Source of the DNA: Acinetobacter pittii | Lineage (GTDB): Bacteria; Pseudomonadota; Gammaproteobacteria; Pseudomonadales; Moraxellaceae | Assembly (NCBI RefSeq): GCF_034064985.1 | Contig: NZ_CP139249.1 | Coordinates: 3,814,889-3,878,888, forward strand | Direction: 5' to 3' | Length of the DNA stretch: 64,000 nt | Shown here: piece after piece, positions 8,189 to 17,697 of the stretch | Position numbering within the stretch: the stretch's first letter is position 1 | Layout of the letters: every line of letters starts with the position of its first letter | Program-made: the position numbers and the translations under genes | Notes under the pieces: generated by a model | What the model was told of the DNA's origin: nothing | Seen by the model: the letters and a program-made list of their open reading frames with translations, nothing else | Databases searched by the model: none

Positions 8189-8935
8189 ATGAAATATTCA
8201 GAATATCAACCTCGTCCAGATCTACTTAAAGATCGTGTTATTTTAATCACCGGTGCTGGTGATGGAATTGGGCGAGCTGCGGCTCTAAGTTACGCCCTAC
8301 ATGGTGCAACCGTTGTCCTGCATGGTAGAACCTTAAATAAACTTGAAGTTATTTATGATGAAATTGAGAGTCTCGGTGCACCGCAACCCGCGATTTTACC
8401 GCTACAACTTTCAAGTGCCTCTGACCGTGATTATGACTTTTTAGTCGATACGCTCGAAAAGCAGTTTGGACGTCTAGACGGTATTTTGCATAATGCGGGT
8501 ATTTTAGGTGAGCGTGTAGAGCTAGCACATTATCCTACAGAAGTGTGGGATGACGTGATGGCAGTTAACTTACGTGCTCCGTTTGCCCTCACTCAAGCCT
8601 TATTACCACTTTTGCAGAAATCAGAAAACGCCTCTGTCGTATTTACCAGTTCTGGTGTAGGCCGTGAAGCACGTGCTTTGTGGGGCGCATATTCTGTCTC
8701 CAAAATTGCAATTGAAGCAGTGAGTAAAATTTTTGCAGCGGAAAATACTTATCCAAATATCCGCTTTAACTGCATTAACCCAGGCGCAACACGTACTGCA
8801 ATGCGTGCTAAAGCCTACCCACAAGAAGATCCGAAGACACTACCTACACCTGAGTCAATCTTGCCTGCTTACCTCTATTTAATGGGTGAAGACAGCTTGG
8901 CGCTCAATGGTCAAAGTATTGATGCACAGGATTAA
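8189..8935 (+). CDS. yciK: YciK-family short-chain dehydrogenase/reductase
   Basis: This 248-residue cytoplasmic Rossmann-fold SDR has the cofactor loop TGAGDGIGRA (about 20-29), the NAG structural motif (HNAGILGE) and the catalytic YSVSK (Tyr and Lys of the active site). The sequence reads as YciK, an SDR of unknown physiological substrate commonly found beside ubiG and the HAD phosphatase gene. A strong ribosome site (AAGGAGG) lies 9 bases before the ATG. The 68 bp since mupP holds no clear terminator, so it is probably in the ubiG operon. Confidence 0.9.
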   Translation: MKYSEYQPRPDLLKDRVILITGAGDGIGRAAALSYALHGATVVLHGRTLNKLEVIYDEIESLGAPQPAILPLQLSSASDRDYDFLVDTLEKQFGRLDGILHNAGILGERVELAHYPTEVWDDVMAVNLRAPFALTQALLPLLQKSENASVVFTSSGVGREARALWGAYSVSKIAIEAVSKIFAAENTYPNIRFNCINPGATRTAMRAKAYPQEDPKTLPTPESILPAYLYLMGEDSLALNGQSIDAQD

Positions 8936-9152
8936 AAAGTTAAAGATGAAAAGCTAAATTAAATTACGGCCAATCATCAAATCTGGCTTGCCTATACCTG
9001 AAAAGATATATACAAGCCTTTTTTACGATTGATAAAAACTCTTGATCTATCCGTAATTTTAATTGAACCATTAAATGATCTTCACAGTTTCTCTGCATTT
9101 TGCGCGTAGAGTATTCAACATGAGAGACATCAGATGTAAACGAGGATGCATC

Positions 9153-9566
9153 ATGAAAAAGTTGTTCACCATCTTAGCCCTATGCATAACCGTACTGACC
9201 ACCAGTATGGCGAGCTTTGCTGATCCCCCTTTTGACCGAGGCCATGGCCCTAAAGGTCCTAAAGGCGGAGGACCACGCGGTGAGTGGAATGATCGTGGGC
9301 CAGGATTTGGACGTGATCATGATGAAGATCGTATCCGTGACGAACGTCGTATGCGTGAAGAACGTGGTTTTGAACGGTTGAAACAGCATCGCTGGCAGCC
9401 AGGTTATGTTATGCCACAGCACTATCGTGGCAATGGTTATAAAGTCGACTATAAAGACAGCAACCTACCTAAACCAGGCCGTAATCAGCAGTGGTATAAA
9501 ATCAATAATGATTATATTTTAGTCGATACAGATTCTAATAGCATTGTCAGTATTCGTGGTTTTTAA
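9153..9566 (+). CDS. RcnB-like periplasmic protein 1
   Basis: This 137-residue exported protein has a signal peptide (MKKLFTILALCITVLTTSMASFA) and then a Pro/Gly/Arg/Asp-rich linker with many charged repeats (DRGHGPKGPKGGGPRGE, RDERRMREER). The C-terminal RcnB domain has the pattern W-PG-V-P-Y-(R)-Y-VDYKD-LPKPG-QQWYKI-NDYILVD. E. coli RcnB is a periplasmic protein affecting nickel/cobalt homeostasis; metal function here is inference. An in-frame ATG at 9075 lacks a signal sequence, while 9153 gives one and has a GAGGA site. A second RcnB-like gene follows 240 bp downstream. Confidence 0.82.
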   Translation: MKKLFTILALCITVLTTSMASFADPPFDRGHGPKGPKGGGPRGEWNDRGPGFGRDHDEDRIRDERRMREERGFERLKQHRWQPGYVMPQHYRGNGYKVDYKDSNLPKPGRNQQWYKINNDYILVDTDSNSIVSIRGF

Positions 9567-9593
9567 AGCGATAGAGCCTCGCTATCGCTGAAT

Positions 9594-9628
9594 AAAAAGG
9601 ATAAAGCCTTAGGGTTTTATCCTTTTTT
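9594..9628 (+). terminator. terminator after first RcnB-like gene
   Basis: Stem AAAAAGGATAAA / TTTATCCTTTTT with T-run. A second small hairpin (GCGATAG / CTATCGC, 9568-9588) lies directly after the stop codon, giving a tandem structure. Confidence 0.8.
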
Positions 9629-9806
9629 ATTGCTTATCTAACTTAAAAATAAAAAGATTTTTTATATTTTCACTTTAGATATTTTCTTAATTTCTTCTTA
9701 TTTCATATTGGGTTTTCACATTTATTCTTCTTGGTCTCCACGATTTATCTGCAATTGTTCACTAATCTTTAGTTATTGAAATTTAACTCATCATTCGAGG
9801 TTCATA

Positions 9807-10136
9807 ATGAAAAAATTAACAACAGCAATTGTTCTTTCACTTACTGGTTTAGTTGCAACAACAGCAATGGCAGCGCCTAACGATCATAATCAACATGGCA
9901 ACTATCAAACCCATGAAGTAAAAACAGTTAAAGTGATTAAAAAAGATGACCATCGTAATGCTTGGCGAGTGGGTCAAGTTGTACCTCATGAATACCAACA
10001 CTCACGTTATGTGATTGACTATCGCCAACATCAAAAATTGAGTAAACCGGGTCGCTACCAAAAATGGTACAAAGTGAACGGAAATTATGTACTGGTGAAT
10101 GAACAGAGCCATAAAATCATTAGAGTTGTTCACTAA
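9807..10136 (+). CDS. RcnB-like periplasmic protein 2
   Basis: This 109-residue protein has a signal peptide (MKKLTTAIVLSLTGLVATTAMA). A short His-rich mature N-terminus (NDHNQHGNYQTHE) is followed by the RcnB domain (WRVGQVVPHEYQHSRYVIDYRQH, LSKPGRYQKWYKVNGNYVLVN). It is a shorter paralogue of the protein encoded just upstream, without the Arg/Asp linker. Its own upstream region of 240 bp and its own terminator suggest separate transcription. Nickel, cobalt or other metal association is family knowledge only. Confidence 0.85.
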   Translation: MKKLTTAIVLSLTGLVATTAMAAPNDHNQHGNYQTHEVKTVKVIKKDDHRNAWRVGQVVPHEYQHSRYVIDYRQHQKLSKPGRYQKWYKVNGNYVLVNEQSHKIIRVVH

Positions 10137-10150
10137 TTTAAAACTTTTTA

Positions 10151-10181
10151 AACACCCAAACTTAGATTTGGGTGTTTTTTT
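10151..10181 (+). terminator. terminator after second RcnB-like gene
   Basis: Stem AACACCCAAA(C) / (G)ATTTGGGTGTT and a run of seven T. Confidence 0.85.
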
Positions 10182-10256
10182 ATCTAAAACATGCGGCTTT
10201 AATCTTTTTTGTTTAGAATCATCTTTATATCTTTTTGCTGTTGATTCGAGATCGGT

Positions 10257-11612
10257 ATGTCAAGTAAGCCTGTAAGTAAGTCGCATAATAACACCCAGCA
10301 TTATGTACACTGGTTTCGACACTCAGCACCCTATATTAATGCGCATCGCGATAAAACGTTTGTCTTGATGTTTGGTGGCGAAGCAGTTCGCCATCCTAAT
10401 TTCCAGCATATTATTCATGATATTGCACTATTACATTCTCTTGGTATTCGATTAATTCTCGTACACGGCGCACGTCCGCAAATTAATCACAACCTTAAAG
10501 AAAAAGGAATAGAAACCCCTTTTTATGACAATAGCCGAATTACCACACGTGAATCTTTAGGCTGTGTCATGAATGCTGTAGGCTCTATTCGCTTAGAAAT
10601 TGAAGCATTACTTTCTATGGGTTTAGCAAACTCTCCAATGTATGGCGCTCGCATAGACGTGATATCAGGTAATTTTGTGACTGCGAAGCCTTATGGTATT
10701 CGTGATGGGATGGATTTCCAGCTTACAGGTGAAGTTCGTTCCATTGATACCGATGCGATTGATCGACACCTCGATAATCATAATATTGTGTTATTGGGGC
10801 CAACAGGTTATTCCACTACAGGCGAAGTATTTAATTTACGAGCTGAAGAAGTTGCGACAAAAACTGCAACTTATTTAAAAGCAGATAAACTCATTTTTCT
10901 AGGTGAGCAACAAGGATTGCTGAATGAAGATGAGCAAATATTACGTGAATTAAGCCCACATCAACTGGACTACTACATTCAACAATACCAAACCATCAGC
11001 CCGACACTCACCTTGCATTTGCAACAAGCAAAAAAAGCGTCTTTGTCAGGCGTACACCGCGTTCATCTTATTTCTTATGCCTATGATGGTGCCCTCCTCG
11101 AAGAGTTATTTACCCGAGATGGTATAGGAACCATGATTACCGATGCGCATTATGAAGAAGTTCGCATGGCCAACATTCAAGATGTGGGCGGTTTAATGAA
11201 TTTATTACGTCCATTAGAAGAAGAAGGTATCTTAGTTTATCGTTCGCGTGAACGTTTAGAGCAAGAGATTAGCCAGTTCGCTGTCATTGAACGCGATGGT
11301 ACGATTCTAGCGTGTGCTGCACTTTATCCAATTCCAACAGAATTTAATGAAACACGTTCAGCAGAAATTGCCTGTGTTGCAGTACATCCAAGTTATCGTA
11401 AATCAAACCGCGGTAGCCAGATTTTGCAATTCCTTGAAGAAAAGGCAAAAGAGCAAGGTATTCGTCAATTATTTGTTTTAACGACTCGAACAGCTCACTG
11501 GTTCTTAGAACATGGTTTCCATCAGGTGAGTGTTGATGATTTACCAAATGCTCGTCAGGCGCTTTATAACTATCAAAGGAATTCTTTAGTCTTTAAGAAA
11601 CTGCTTCCTTAG
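10257..11612 (+). CDS. argA: N-acetylglutamate synthase
   Basis: The 451-residue product is the bifunctional-fold ArgA. An N-terminal amino-acid kinase domain (about 1-290, LVHGARPQIN at 71-80) binds arginine for feedback inhibition. The C-terminal GNAT acetyltransferase domain (about 305-451, ACVAVHPSYRKSNRGSQIL as acetyl-CoA motif) moves acetyl from acetyl-CoA to glutamate, the first step of arginine synthesis. Length and order match gammaproteobacterial ArgA. It is a single gene with a strong terminator. I see no clear ARG box in the 120 bp upstream. Confidence 0.96.
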   Translation: MSSKPVSKSHNNTQHYVHWFRHSAPYINAHRDKTFVLMFGGEAVRHPNFQHIIHDIALLHSLGIRLILVHGARPQINHNLKEKGIETPFYDNSRITTRESLGCVMNAVGSIRLEIEALLSMGLANSPMYGARIDVISGNFVTAKPYGIRDGMDFQLTGEVRSIDTDAIDRHLDNHNIVLLGPTGYSTTGEVFNLRAEEVATKTATYLKADKLIFLGEQQGLLNEDEQILRELSPHQLDYYIQQYQTISPTLTLHLQQAKKASLSGVHRVHLISYAYDGALLEELFTRDGIGTMITDAHYEEVRMANIQDVGGLMNLLRPLEEEGILVYRSRERLEQEISQFAVIERDGTILACAALYPIPTEFNETRSAEIACVAVHPSYRKSNRGSQILQFLEEKAKEQGIRQLFVLTTRTAHWFLEHGFHQVSVDDLPNARQALYNYQRNSLVFKKLLP

Positions 11613-11947
11613 CCTTTGCTCTTTTTAAGATATTCTTATTTCAGATAAGCTTAGTTCAAAAAGTACAACCGTAAACACGATTAATTTATGGTTGTACTTT
11701 TTTTAAATCTAAATTTTTTAAGGTTTTAATATTTTTTATTTTATTTACATCAACTTACTCACAATTCATTAAATATATTTCTATTAGATAAATCATTTTT
11801 TCGCATAAGTTTATAGCCTATTGTGTTTAGCTTTTTTTTGCATAAATAAAGACCGAATACTTATTTTTTCTGAAATAAAAATCCATTTAGGGTATCTGCT
11901 CATCCAATTATTTTTTTCTTTTTCTCTTTCGGGGAGTACGAAATCTC
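11613..11947 (+). other. intergenic region before sulfonate operon
   Basis: This is 335 bp without a gene. It holds the argA terminator and then very A+T-rich sequence that should contain the promoter of the sulfonate operon. The stretch around 11785-11825 (ATAAATC, CATAAG, TATAGCC) could hold CysB-type control sites, but I cannot define one. A GGGGAG ribosome site precedes the first operon gene. Confidence 0.5.
11658..11705 (+). terminator. terminator of argA
   Basis: AAAAAGTACAACC(GTAAA) pairs with (TTTAT)GGTTGTACTTTTT, followed by further T residues. Confidence 0.85.
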
Positions 11948-12916
11948 ATGGCACTTTTCAACACCACTTCATGGGCAAAATATTCAGTCATCGCGGCCAG
12001 CCTTGCAGGAGTGATGATGTTAAGTGGTTGTGCCAAAAAAGAGGAACAAGCTACCACAACATTAAATATCGGCTATCAAAAATATGGGATTCTTCCTATT
12101 TTAAAGGCTCGTGGTGACTTAGAAAAAGCATTAAAAGAACAAGGCGTGCAAGTGAAATGGGTTGAGTTTCCTGCTGGCCCTCAATTGCTTGAAGGTTTAA
12201 ATGTAGGAAGTGTTTCACTCGGTGAAGCAGGTGAAGCGCCACCGATCTTTGCTCAGGCTGCCAATCCAAATTTAGTCTATGTCGCAAACCAACCTGCTGC
12301 GCCAAAAGCTGAAGCACTATTGGTACAAAAAGACTCTCCAATCCAGTCTATTAAAGACTTAAAAGGCAAACGTGTTGCTCTTAACAAAGGCTCAAATGTT
12401 CATTACCTATTGTTAAAGGTTCTAGAAGCCAACAACTTAAGCTTAAGTGATATTCAACCTGTTTATTTACCGCCATCAGACGCACGTGCTGCTTTTGAAA
12501 AAGGTGCTGTGGATGCATGGGTGATCTGGGATCCGTTCTTTGCAGCAGCTGAACATCAAATTCAGGCACGAGTTTTAGCAACAGGTGAAAACTTGGTAAG
12601 CAATCATCAGTTCTATCTAGCTGACCGTAAATTTGCAGAAAATAATCCGAAAGTTCTCAATACAGTTGTGCAAACCCTTAATCAAACAACTGAATGGGTG
12701 AGCTCACATCAGGATGAAGCAGCCAAGCTACTCGAAAAACCTACAGCACTTGAGTTTGATGTACTCAAAACTTCCATTTCACGTATGGGTTTTGGAGTTC
12801 AGCCAATATCTGACAAAGTGGCACAAGAACAACAACAAGTAGCTGATGCCTTTTATACACAAAAGCTCATTCCAAACAAACTCACCATTCAAGATGCCAT
12901 TTTAAAACTGAAATAA
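11948..12916 (+). CDS. sulfonate ABC transporter substrate-binding lipoprotein (SsuA-like)
   Basis: This 322-residue binding protein has a signal peptide ending in lipobox LSGC (Cys28), so it should be anchored as a lipoprotein. The SsuA/NMT1-type fold follows: NIGYQKYGILPILKARG, WVEFPAGPQLLEGLNVGS and DAWVIWDPFFAAAEHQ are signatures of aliphatic-sulfonate binding proteins. It is the first gene of a five-gene unit (SBP, SBP, ssuD, ssuC, ssuB). It shares about half of its residues with the next protein by eye, but that one is soluble rather than lipidated. The two may differ in ligand range. Confidence 0.9.
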   Translation: MALFNTTSWAKYSVIAASLAGVMMLSGCAKKEEQATTTLNIGYQKYGILPILKARGDLEKALKEQGVQVKWVEFPAGPQLLEGLNVGSVSLGEAGEAPPIFAQAANPNLVYVANQPAAPKAEALLVQKDSPIQSIKDLKGKRVALNKGSNVHYLLLKVLEANNLSLSDIQPVYLPPSDARAAFEKGAVDAWVIWDPFFAAAEHQIQARVLATGENLVSNHQFYLADRKFAENNPKVLNTVVQTLNQTTEWVSSHQDEAAKLLEKPTALEFDVLKTSISRMGFGVQPISDKVAQEQQQVADAFYTQKLIPNKLTIQDAILKLK

Positions 12917-12986
12917 ACCCAGCTTAGGCACGGCAAATAACCATATAAATGCTGTGCCTTGCCTCAAGGGGAACAAGGATATCAAT

Positions 12987-13970
12987 ATGCAACATCAGTC
13001 ATTATTTAATAAGAGTCAGTGGGCACAACTAGCTAAACGCATCAGTGCAGTCACTGTATTAGGTTTAACAATTGCCGCACCCGCTTGGGCGATTGATCCA
13101 ACTGTAAAAGAACTTCGTATTGGTTTTCAAAAAAGTTCGATTAACTTTGCAATTGCCAAACAGCAAAAATTATTTGAACAAGAATTTCCAAATGCCAAAG
13201 TTACTTGGAACGAGTTCCCTGCTGGTCCACAAATTTTAGAAGCTTTAGCTGTCGGTTCACTTGATGTAGGCGTTACTGGAGATACACCTCCTGTCTACGC
13301 ACAAGCGGCTGGCAAGCCTTTGTATTACATTGCCTATGAAGCAGCTAAACCACTAGCATCGGCAATCTTAGTTCCTAAAAACTCGCAACTCAAACAGCTG
13401 AAAGACCTTAAAGGTAAACGTATTGCGCTACAAAAAGGTTCGAGTTCACATTACTTACTTGTGCAAGCTGTACGTAAAGCAGGCCTAAACTGGAGTGACA
13501 TTACTCCGATCTGGCTTACACCTGCCGATGCTCGCGCAGCATTTCAAAAAGGTGCTGTTGATGCATGGGCAATTTGGGACCCTTACTTCGCTTCAGCACA
13601 ACTAGAAGACCAAGCTCGTGTTCTTGCATCGGGTAAAGGCTTAAGCCCGAACTATACATTTTATTTAGCAGCTCCAAATTTTGTTAAACAACATCCGAAA
13701 GCTGTTTCAGGGCTCATCAAACAAATCAATCAAGCCGATAAATGGGTTCAAAGTCATCAAGCAGAAACGGCAGGTGCGATTGGTCAAAGTACAGGTCTTA
13801 AACCTGCAACCAGTGATTTATTTATTAAACGCCGTCCGCGCCCTTCATCAGCCGCTCCTCTTAATAGCAAAGTGATTGCTGAGCAGCAGCAACTCGCAGA
13901 CATCTTTACTCAACAAGGGATCATCCCAAAACCAATCAGCATTAAACAAGCTGTTTGGGGCGCCAAGTAA
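12987..13970 (+). CDS. ssuA: sulfonate ABC transporter periplasmic binding protein
   Basis: This 327-residue SsuA homologue has a cleavable signal peptide (ending PAWA, about residue 36) and no lipobox cysteine. The core repeats the SsuA signatures LRIGFQKSSINFAIAKQQ, WNEFPAGPQILEALAVGS, GDTPPVYAQAAG and DAWAIWDPYFASAQ. It delivers alkanesulfonates to the SsuBC transporter. The ATG at 12987 is chosen because AAGGA lies 9 bases before it and the signal peptide begins there; the in-frame ATG at 12954 has neither. It is second in the operon, 20 bp before ssuD. Confidence 0.92.
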   Translation: MQHQSLFNKSQWAQLAKRISAVTVLGLTIAAPAWAIDPTVKELRIGFQKSSINFAIAKQQKLFEQEFPNAKVTWNEFPAGPQILEALAVGSLDVGVTGDTPPVYAQAAGKPLYYIAYEAAKPLASAILVPKNSQLKQLKDLKGKRIALQKGSSSHYLLVQAVRKAGLNWSDITPIWLTPADARAAFQKGAVDAWAIWDPYFASAQLEDQARVLASGKGLSPNYTFYLAAPNFVKQHPKAVSGLIKQINQADKWVQSHQAETAGAIGQSTGLKPATSDLFIKRRPRPSSAAPLNSKVIAEQQQLADIFTQQGIIPKPISIKQAVWGAK

Positions 13971-13996
13971 TTTCAATAGATATATAGGTAATGCAC

Positions 13997-15172
13997 ATGA
14001 AAATTTTCTGGTTTATTCCTACCCACGGTGATAGTCGCTATTTAGGTACAAGTAAAGGCGCTCGTCAGGTTGACCATGCCTATATGAAGCAAATTGCTGT
14101 GGCAGTAGATAACTTGGGTTACGAAGGAGTACTTATTCCAACAGGTCGTTCATGTGAAGATCCTTGGATTACGGCGGCTAGCCTCATTGACGCAACTCAA
14201 CACCTTAAGTTTTTAGTCGCGTTACGTCCGGGTGTAACAACACCAGCTTTGGCTGCGCGTATGGCTGCAACATTTGACCGCTTGTCGAATGGTCGAGTGT
14301 TACTCAACTTAGTGACTGGTGGCGATGAAGCTGAACTACGCGGCGATGGGTTATATGAAGACCATGAAACCCGTTATCAAACTGCCAATGAATATGTAAA
14401 AATCTGGCGTGAAATTTTGACGCGTTCACATACGGGTGAAGTTTTTACATTCCATGGTGAACGCTTACAAGTCGATGATGCAAAACTACTTTACCCACCT
14501 GTTCAAAAGCCTTACCCCCCACTTTGGTTCGGCGGCTCTTCAGACGTCGCTGTCGATTTGGCTGCTGAGCAAGTTGATACTTACCTTACGTGGGGCGAGC
14601 CACCAGCAGCAGTCAAACAAAAGATCGAACATGTTCGCGCCAAAGCTGAGGCTAAAGGCCGTAAATTAACTTATGGCATTCGCTTGCATGTGATTGTTCG
14701 TGAAACCAACGAACAAGCTTGGGCTGCGGCAAACGAACTGATTCAATATCTAGATGATGCAACTATTGCTGCTGCACAGAAAAAATTTGCACAAATGGAC
14801 TCGGTAGGCCAACAACGTATGGCAGCTCTTCACGGCGGTAACCGAGACAAGCTTGAAGTATCTCCAAACCTTTGGGCAGGAATTGGTTTAGTCCGTGGTG
14901 GCGCTGGTACAGCACTTGTAGGTGACCCTGAAACCGTTGCTGCTCGTATTCAGGAATATGCTGATTTAGGTATTGATACATTTATTTTCTCAGGCTATCC
15001 ACACCTTGAAGAATCAATTCGTTTTGCAGAGTTAGTATTCCCGTTATTACCAATTGAGACCCGAGCTAAACTTGCTCAGCCAAATTTGACCGGTCCATTC
15101 GGTGAAATTATTGCCAATAATTATGTTCCAGACGAGAAGAAGCAAAATAGTTCCGTCAAGGAGCCTGCATGA
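13997..15172 (+). CDS. ssuD: FMNH2-dependent alkanesulfonate monooxygenase
   Basis: This flavin-dependent monooxygenase of the luciferase-like (TIM barrel) family starts [18 protein letters not shown], the conserved SsuD N-terminus. An in-frame ATG two codons earlier (13991) is possible. It uses reduced FMN and O2 to cleave the C-S bond of alkanesulfonates, giving an aldehyde and sulfite. [17 protein letters not shown] and the C-terminal SGYPHLEE motif are SsuD signatures; the length (391) is usual. It overlaps ssuC by 4 bases (ATGA). The reductase partner ssuE is not in this operon; an FMN reductase gene lies at 24.7 kb but its relation is unproven. Confidence 0.96.
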   Translation: MKIFWFIPTHGDSRYLGTSKGARQVDHAYMKQIAVAVDNLGYEGVLIPTGRSCEDPWITAASLIDATQHLKFLVALRPGVTTPALAARMAATFDRLSNGRVLLNLVTGGDEAELRGDGLYEDHETRYQTANEYVKIWREILTRSHTGEVFTFHGERLQVDDAKLLYPPVQKPYPPLWFGGSSDVAVDLAAEQVDTYLTWGEPPAAVKQKIEHVRAKAEAKGRKLTYGIRLHVIVRETNEQAWAAANELIQYLDDATIAAAQKKFAQMDSVGQQRMAALHGGNRDKLEVSPNLWAGIGLVRGGAGTALVGDPETVAARIQEYADLGIDTFIFSGYPHLEESIRFAELVFPLLPIETRAKLAQPNLTGPFGEIIANNYVPDEKKQNSSVKEPA

Positions 15173-15966
15173 TCAAAGCTGAAAGTATTGTTTCACGTGG
15201 AACGAAGCAAGTCGGGCAGCGTCTGCTGCCTTGGATTTTCCCTATTGTTCTATTGATTGTTTGGCAAATTGCCTCAAGCTCGGGTCTTTTAGAGAACCGT
15301 ATTTTGCCTGCACCCACTGCTGTAGTTTCCGCTTTTTGGCATCTACTGGTGAGTGGCGAACTTTGGCAGCACGTTAAAGTCAGTGCAGGGCGTGCTTTAC
15401 TGGGGTTACTGATTGGCGGTGGCTTAGGTTTGTTATTGGGTCTACTCAACGGATCTTCACGATTCGCCTCTACCCTGCTCGATACGACCTTACAAATGAT
15501 TCGTAACATCCCAGCTTTAGCCCTCATTCCACTCGTCATCTTATGGTTCGGTATTGATGAAACAGCGAAATTATTTTTAGTCGCAGTAGGTGTTTTCTTC
15601 CCTATCTATATCAACACTTATCACGGTATTCGGTCAGTTGATCCTCAATTAATTGAGATGGGTAAAAGCTACGGACTTTCGCGTTGGCAGCTCTATAAAG
15701 AAATTATCCTACCGGGTGCGATGCCTTCTATTTTAGTAGGTTTACGCTTTGCTTTAGGTTTGGTTTGGGTATTGCTCATTGTTGCTGAAACCATTTCAGC
15801 TCAAGCAGGTATTGGTTATATGACTATGAATGCACGTGAGTTTTTACAAACGGATGTCGTTCTGGTCGGTATTCTTCTTTACGCCTTATTAGGCAAACTA
15901 GCAGATGTTTTAGCACAGCTTTTAGAACGCTATTTACTACGTTGGCACTCTGGATATCAGAAATAA
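15169..15966 (+). CDS. ssuC: sulfonate ABC transporter permease
   Basis: This 265-residue inner-membrane permease has about six hydrophobic spans and the EAA-type loop for ATPase contact ([31 protein letters not shown], about 163-193). The start overlaps the ssuD stop (ATGA), and ssuB follows 13 bp later. Together with SsuB it imports alkanesulfonates delivered by the SsuA proteins. Unusual: codons 7-12 of the gene contain a near-perfect parS sequence (15189-15204), listed separately. Confidence 0.95.
   Translation: MIKAESIVSRGTKQVGQRLLPWIFPIVLLIVWQIASSSGLLENRILPAPTAVVSAFWHLLVSGELWQHVKVSAGRALLGLLIGGGLGLLLGLLNGSSRFASTLLDTTLQMIRNIPALALIPLVILWFGIDETAKLFLVAVGVFFPIYINTYHGIRSVDPQLIEMGKSYGLSRWQLYKEIILPGAMPSILVGLRFALGLVWVLLIVAETISAQAGIGYMTMNAREFLQTDVVLVGILLYALLGKLADVLAQLLERYLLRWHSGYQK
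15189..15204. promoter_or_regulatory. parS-like ParB-binding site inside ssuC
   Basis: TGTTTCACGTGGAACG matches the bacterial chromosomal parS consensus TGTTNCACGTGNAACA at all defined positions except the last. It lies in the coding sequence for residues 7-12 of SsuC. Its origin-proximal position and the two further sites in this window support a real segregation site. Confidence 0.7.
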
Positions 15967-15979
15967 GGGAGCTTAGAAC

Positions 15980-16780
15980 ATGACAAATCTGAATTTAAAT
16001 ATTAATCAGAATGAAGTACAGCTCATTCCGGAAGAACCAACAGAATCTCAAGAACCTGTATTAGGTGCAGAGATTCTGATTGAGCAACTTTATAAATTCT
16101 ATGGCGAGGTAAAGGTTCTCGAAGATCTTGACCTACACATCCAGCCAGGTGAGTTTTTAGCTATTGTTGGCCGAAGTGGTTGTGGCAAAAGTACGTTATT
16201 ACGTTTAATTGCTCAACTTGAAAAAGCCAGTTTTGGGGAAATCAAATTCAAATCTGCCCGACATTTGCGTGAAGGTATTACCAGCGATGACATACGGGTT
16301 ATGTTCCAAGACCCACGCCTATTGCCTTGGAGAAATATTCTTCAAAATGTGCAACTGGGTTTACCTAAAGCGCAACATGCTTTAGCAGAAGAATTACTAG
16401 AAAAAGTCGGTTTAAAAGAAAAATCTGGGCAATGGCCTTCCCAACTCTCTGGTGGTCAACGTCAGCGTACAGCCTTAGCACGTGCGTTATCTCATACTCC
16501 GCGTATTTTGCTGTTAGATGAGCCATTAGGGGCATTAGACGCGTTAACTCGCCTTGAGATGCAAAGCTTGATTGAGCGCTTGTGGAAAGAGCAAGGCTTC
16601 ACTGCAATTTTAGTTACCCACGATGTAAGTGAAGCCGTACAATTGGCTGACCGTATTATATTATTAGATAAGGGCCAGATTGCTCAAAGCTTCCAAGTTA
16701 ATTTGCCGCGTCCCCGTAAAAAGAGTATTTCTTTTGCTCAGCTTGAACAGCAAGTACTCGATGCAGTTTTAGCAACCTAA
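15980..16780 (+). CDS. ssuB: sulfonate ABC transporter ATP-binding protein
   Basis: This 266-residue ABC ATPase has Walker [10 protein letters not shown] (64-72), the Q-loop in [10 protein letters not shown] (typical of the taurine/sulfonate/nitrate importers), signature LSGGQRQR and Walker B ILLLDEP followed by the GALD D-loop and a switch histidine in VTHDVSEA. It powers SsuC. About 30 residues precede the ABC domain, a little longer than E. coli SsuB. It is the last gene of the operon and a strong terminator follows. Confidence 0.95.
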   Translation: MTNLNLNINQNEVQLIPEEPTESQEPVLGAEILIEQLYKFYGEVKVLEDLDLHIQPGEFLAIVGRSGCGKSTLLRLIAQLEKASFGEIKFKSARHLREGITSDDIRVMFQDPRLLPWRNILQNVQLGLPKAQHALAEELLEKVGLKEKSGQWPSQLSGGQRQRTALARALSHTPRILLLDEPLGALDALTRLEMQSLIERLWKEQGFTAILVTHDVSEAVQLADRIILLDKGQIAQSFQVNLPRPRKKSISFAQLEQQVLDAVLAT

Positions 16781-16829
16781 GGTTGCGATGAGTAATGAGA
16801 ATCGCCCAGCCGAAAAATGCACAATTTAT

Positions 16830-16863
16830 GAGCAATAAAATTGCTGTTTTATTGCTCTTTTTT
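16830..16863 (+). terminator. terminator of sulfonate operon
   Basis: GAGCAATAAAA / TTTTATTGCTC stem (loop TTGCTG) followed by seven T, 50 bp past the ssuB stop. Confidence 0.87.
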
Positions 16864-17039
16864 AGGGCGAAATTTAAAAAATATTTTTAAGAATAACAAT
16901 AAACTAGTGAATCTCTCTATTTTTTGCACAATAGTATATCTATTACGCAAATAACTAGCCGTTTTTTGATTAAAAAAGCAAGACACCTGTGCACAAATCA
17001 AACAATTTCCCTTACAATGGGAATATTATTTTTTTAATT

Positions 17040-17660
17040 ATGCAGCAGATGGAACAAAAAAAGAGTACCCAAAAGCGCAATCAGCTCCTTGCTGCCGCCC
17101 TTGACGTATTTTCAGTCTATGGGTTCAGTGGTGCAAGTCTGGATGAAATTGCCCAACTCGCCGACATGCATAAGTCGAATATTTTCTATTACTATGAAAA
17201 TAAAGAGTCTTTATATGTAGAAGTGCTCACAACCGTTTTACAAAAATGGTTGGCCCCCTTACAAACTTTAGAAGCTGAATTAGAACCAGCCGAAGCCTTA
17301 TCGCACTATTTAATTCAAAAAATCGAACTATCTCGTAGCCAACCGAAAGCCTCTAGATTGTTTGCATTAGAAATCATTCAAGGTGCTCCGCATATTTTAC
17401 CTATTCTCAAAGGACCATTAAAAAAACTATTTAAGCGCAAAGCCAAAGTCATTCAGACGTGGCAAGAAGAAGGGAAAATTTCCCCAGATATCGACCCAGA
17501 ATTATTAATCTTAAATATTTGGGGCCTTACGCAAAACTATGCAGATTTTGCAACTCAAATGGAAATGGTGACTGGTAAAACGCTTCGTAACCGCAGTATG
17601 TTCCAGCGTTCAATTGAGCATACAGTCCACCTAATGCTCTACGGCGTATTGCCTCGTTAA
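17040..17660 (+). CDS. TetR-family regulator, RutR-like
   Basis: This 206-residue protein has an N-terminal TetR helix-turn-helix (ASLDEIAQLADMHKSNIFYYYENKESL, about residues 32-58). The C-terminal domain reads like the RutR/YcdC family (ALEIIQGAPHILPILKGPLKKLFKRKAKVIQTW, NIWGLTQNYADFA). RutR senses uracil in E. coli; the ligand here is unknown. The ATG at 17040 is preferred over an in-frame GTG at 16989, whose extra residues are not family-like. The gene is alone between two terminators, with 210 bp of A+T-rich DNA before it; no target is evident. Confidence 0.85.
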   Translation: MQQMEQKKSTQKRNQLLAAALDVFSVYGFSGASLDEIAQLADMHKSNIFYYYENKESLYVEVLTTVLQKWLAPLQTLEAELEPAEALSHYLIQKIELSRSQPKASRLFALEIIQGAPHILPILKGPLKKLFKRKAKVIQTWQEEGKISPDIDPELLILNIWGLTQNYADFATQMEMVTGKTLRNRSMFQRSIEHTVHLMLYGVLPR

Positions 17661-17663
17661 AAC

Positions 17664-17697
17664 AAAAAAAGATCGGCAAATTTGCCGATCTTTTTTT
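17664..17697. terminator. bidirectional terminator, TetR gene / nucleosidase
   Basis: Stem AAAAAAAGATCGGCAAA / TTTGCCGATCTTTTTTT between convergent genes. The last bases overlap the 3' end of the nucleosidase gene. Confidence 0.88.
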
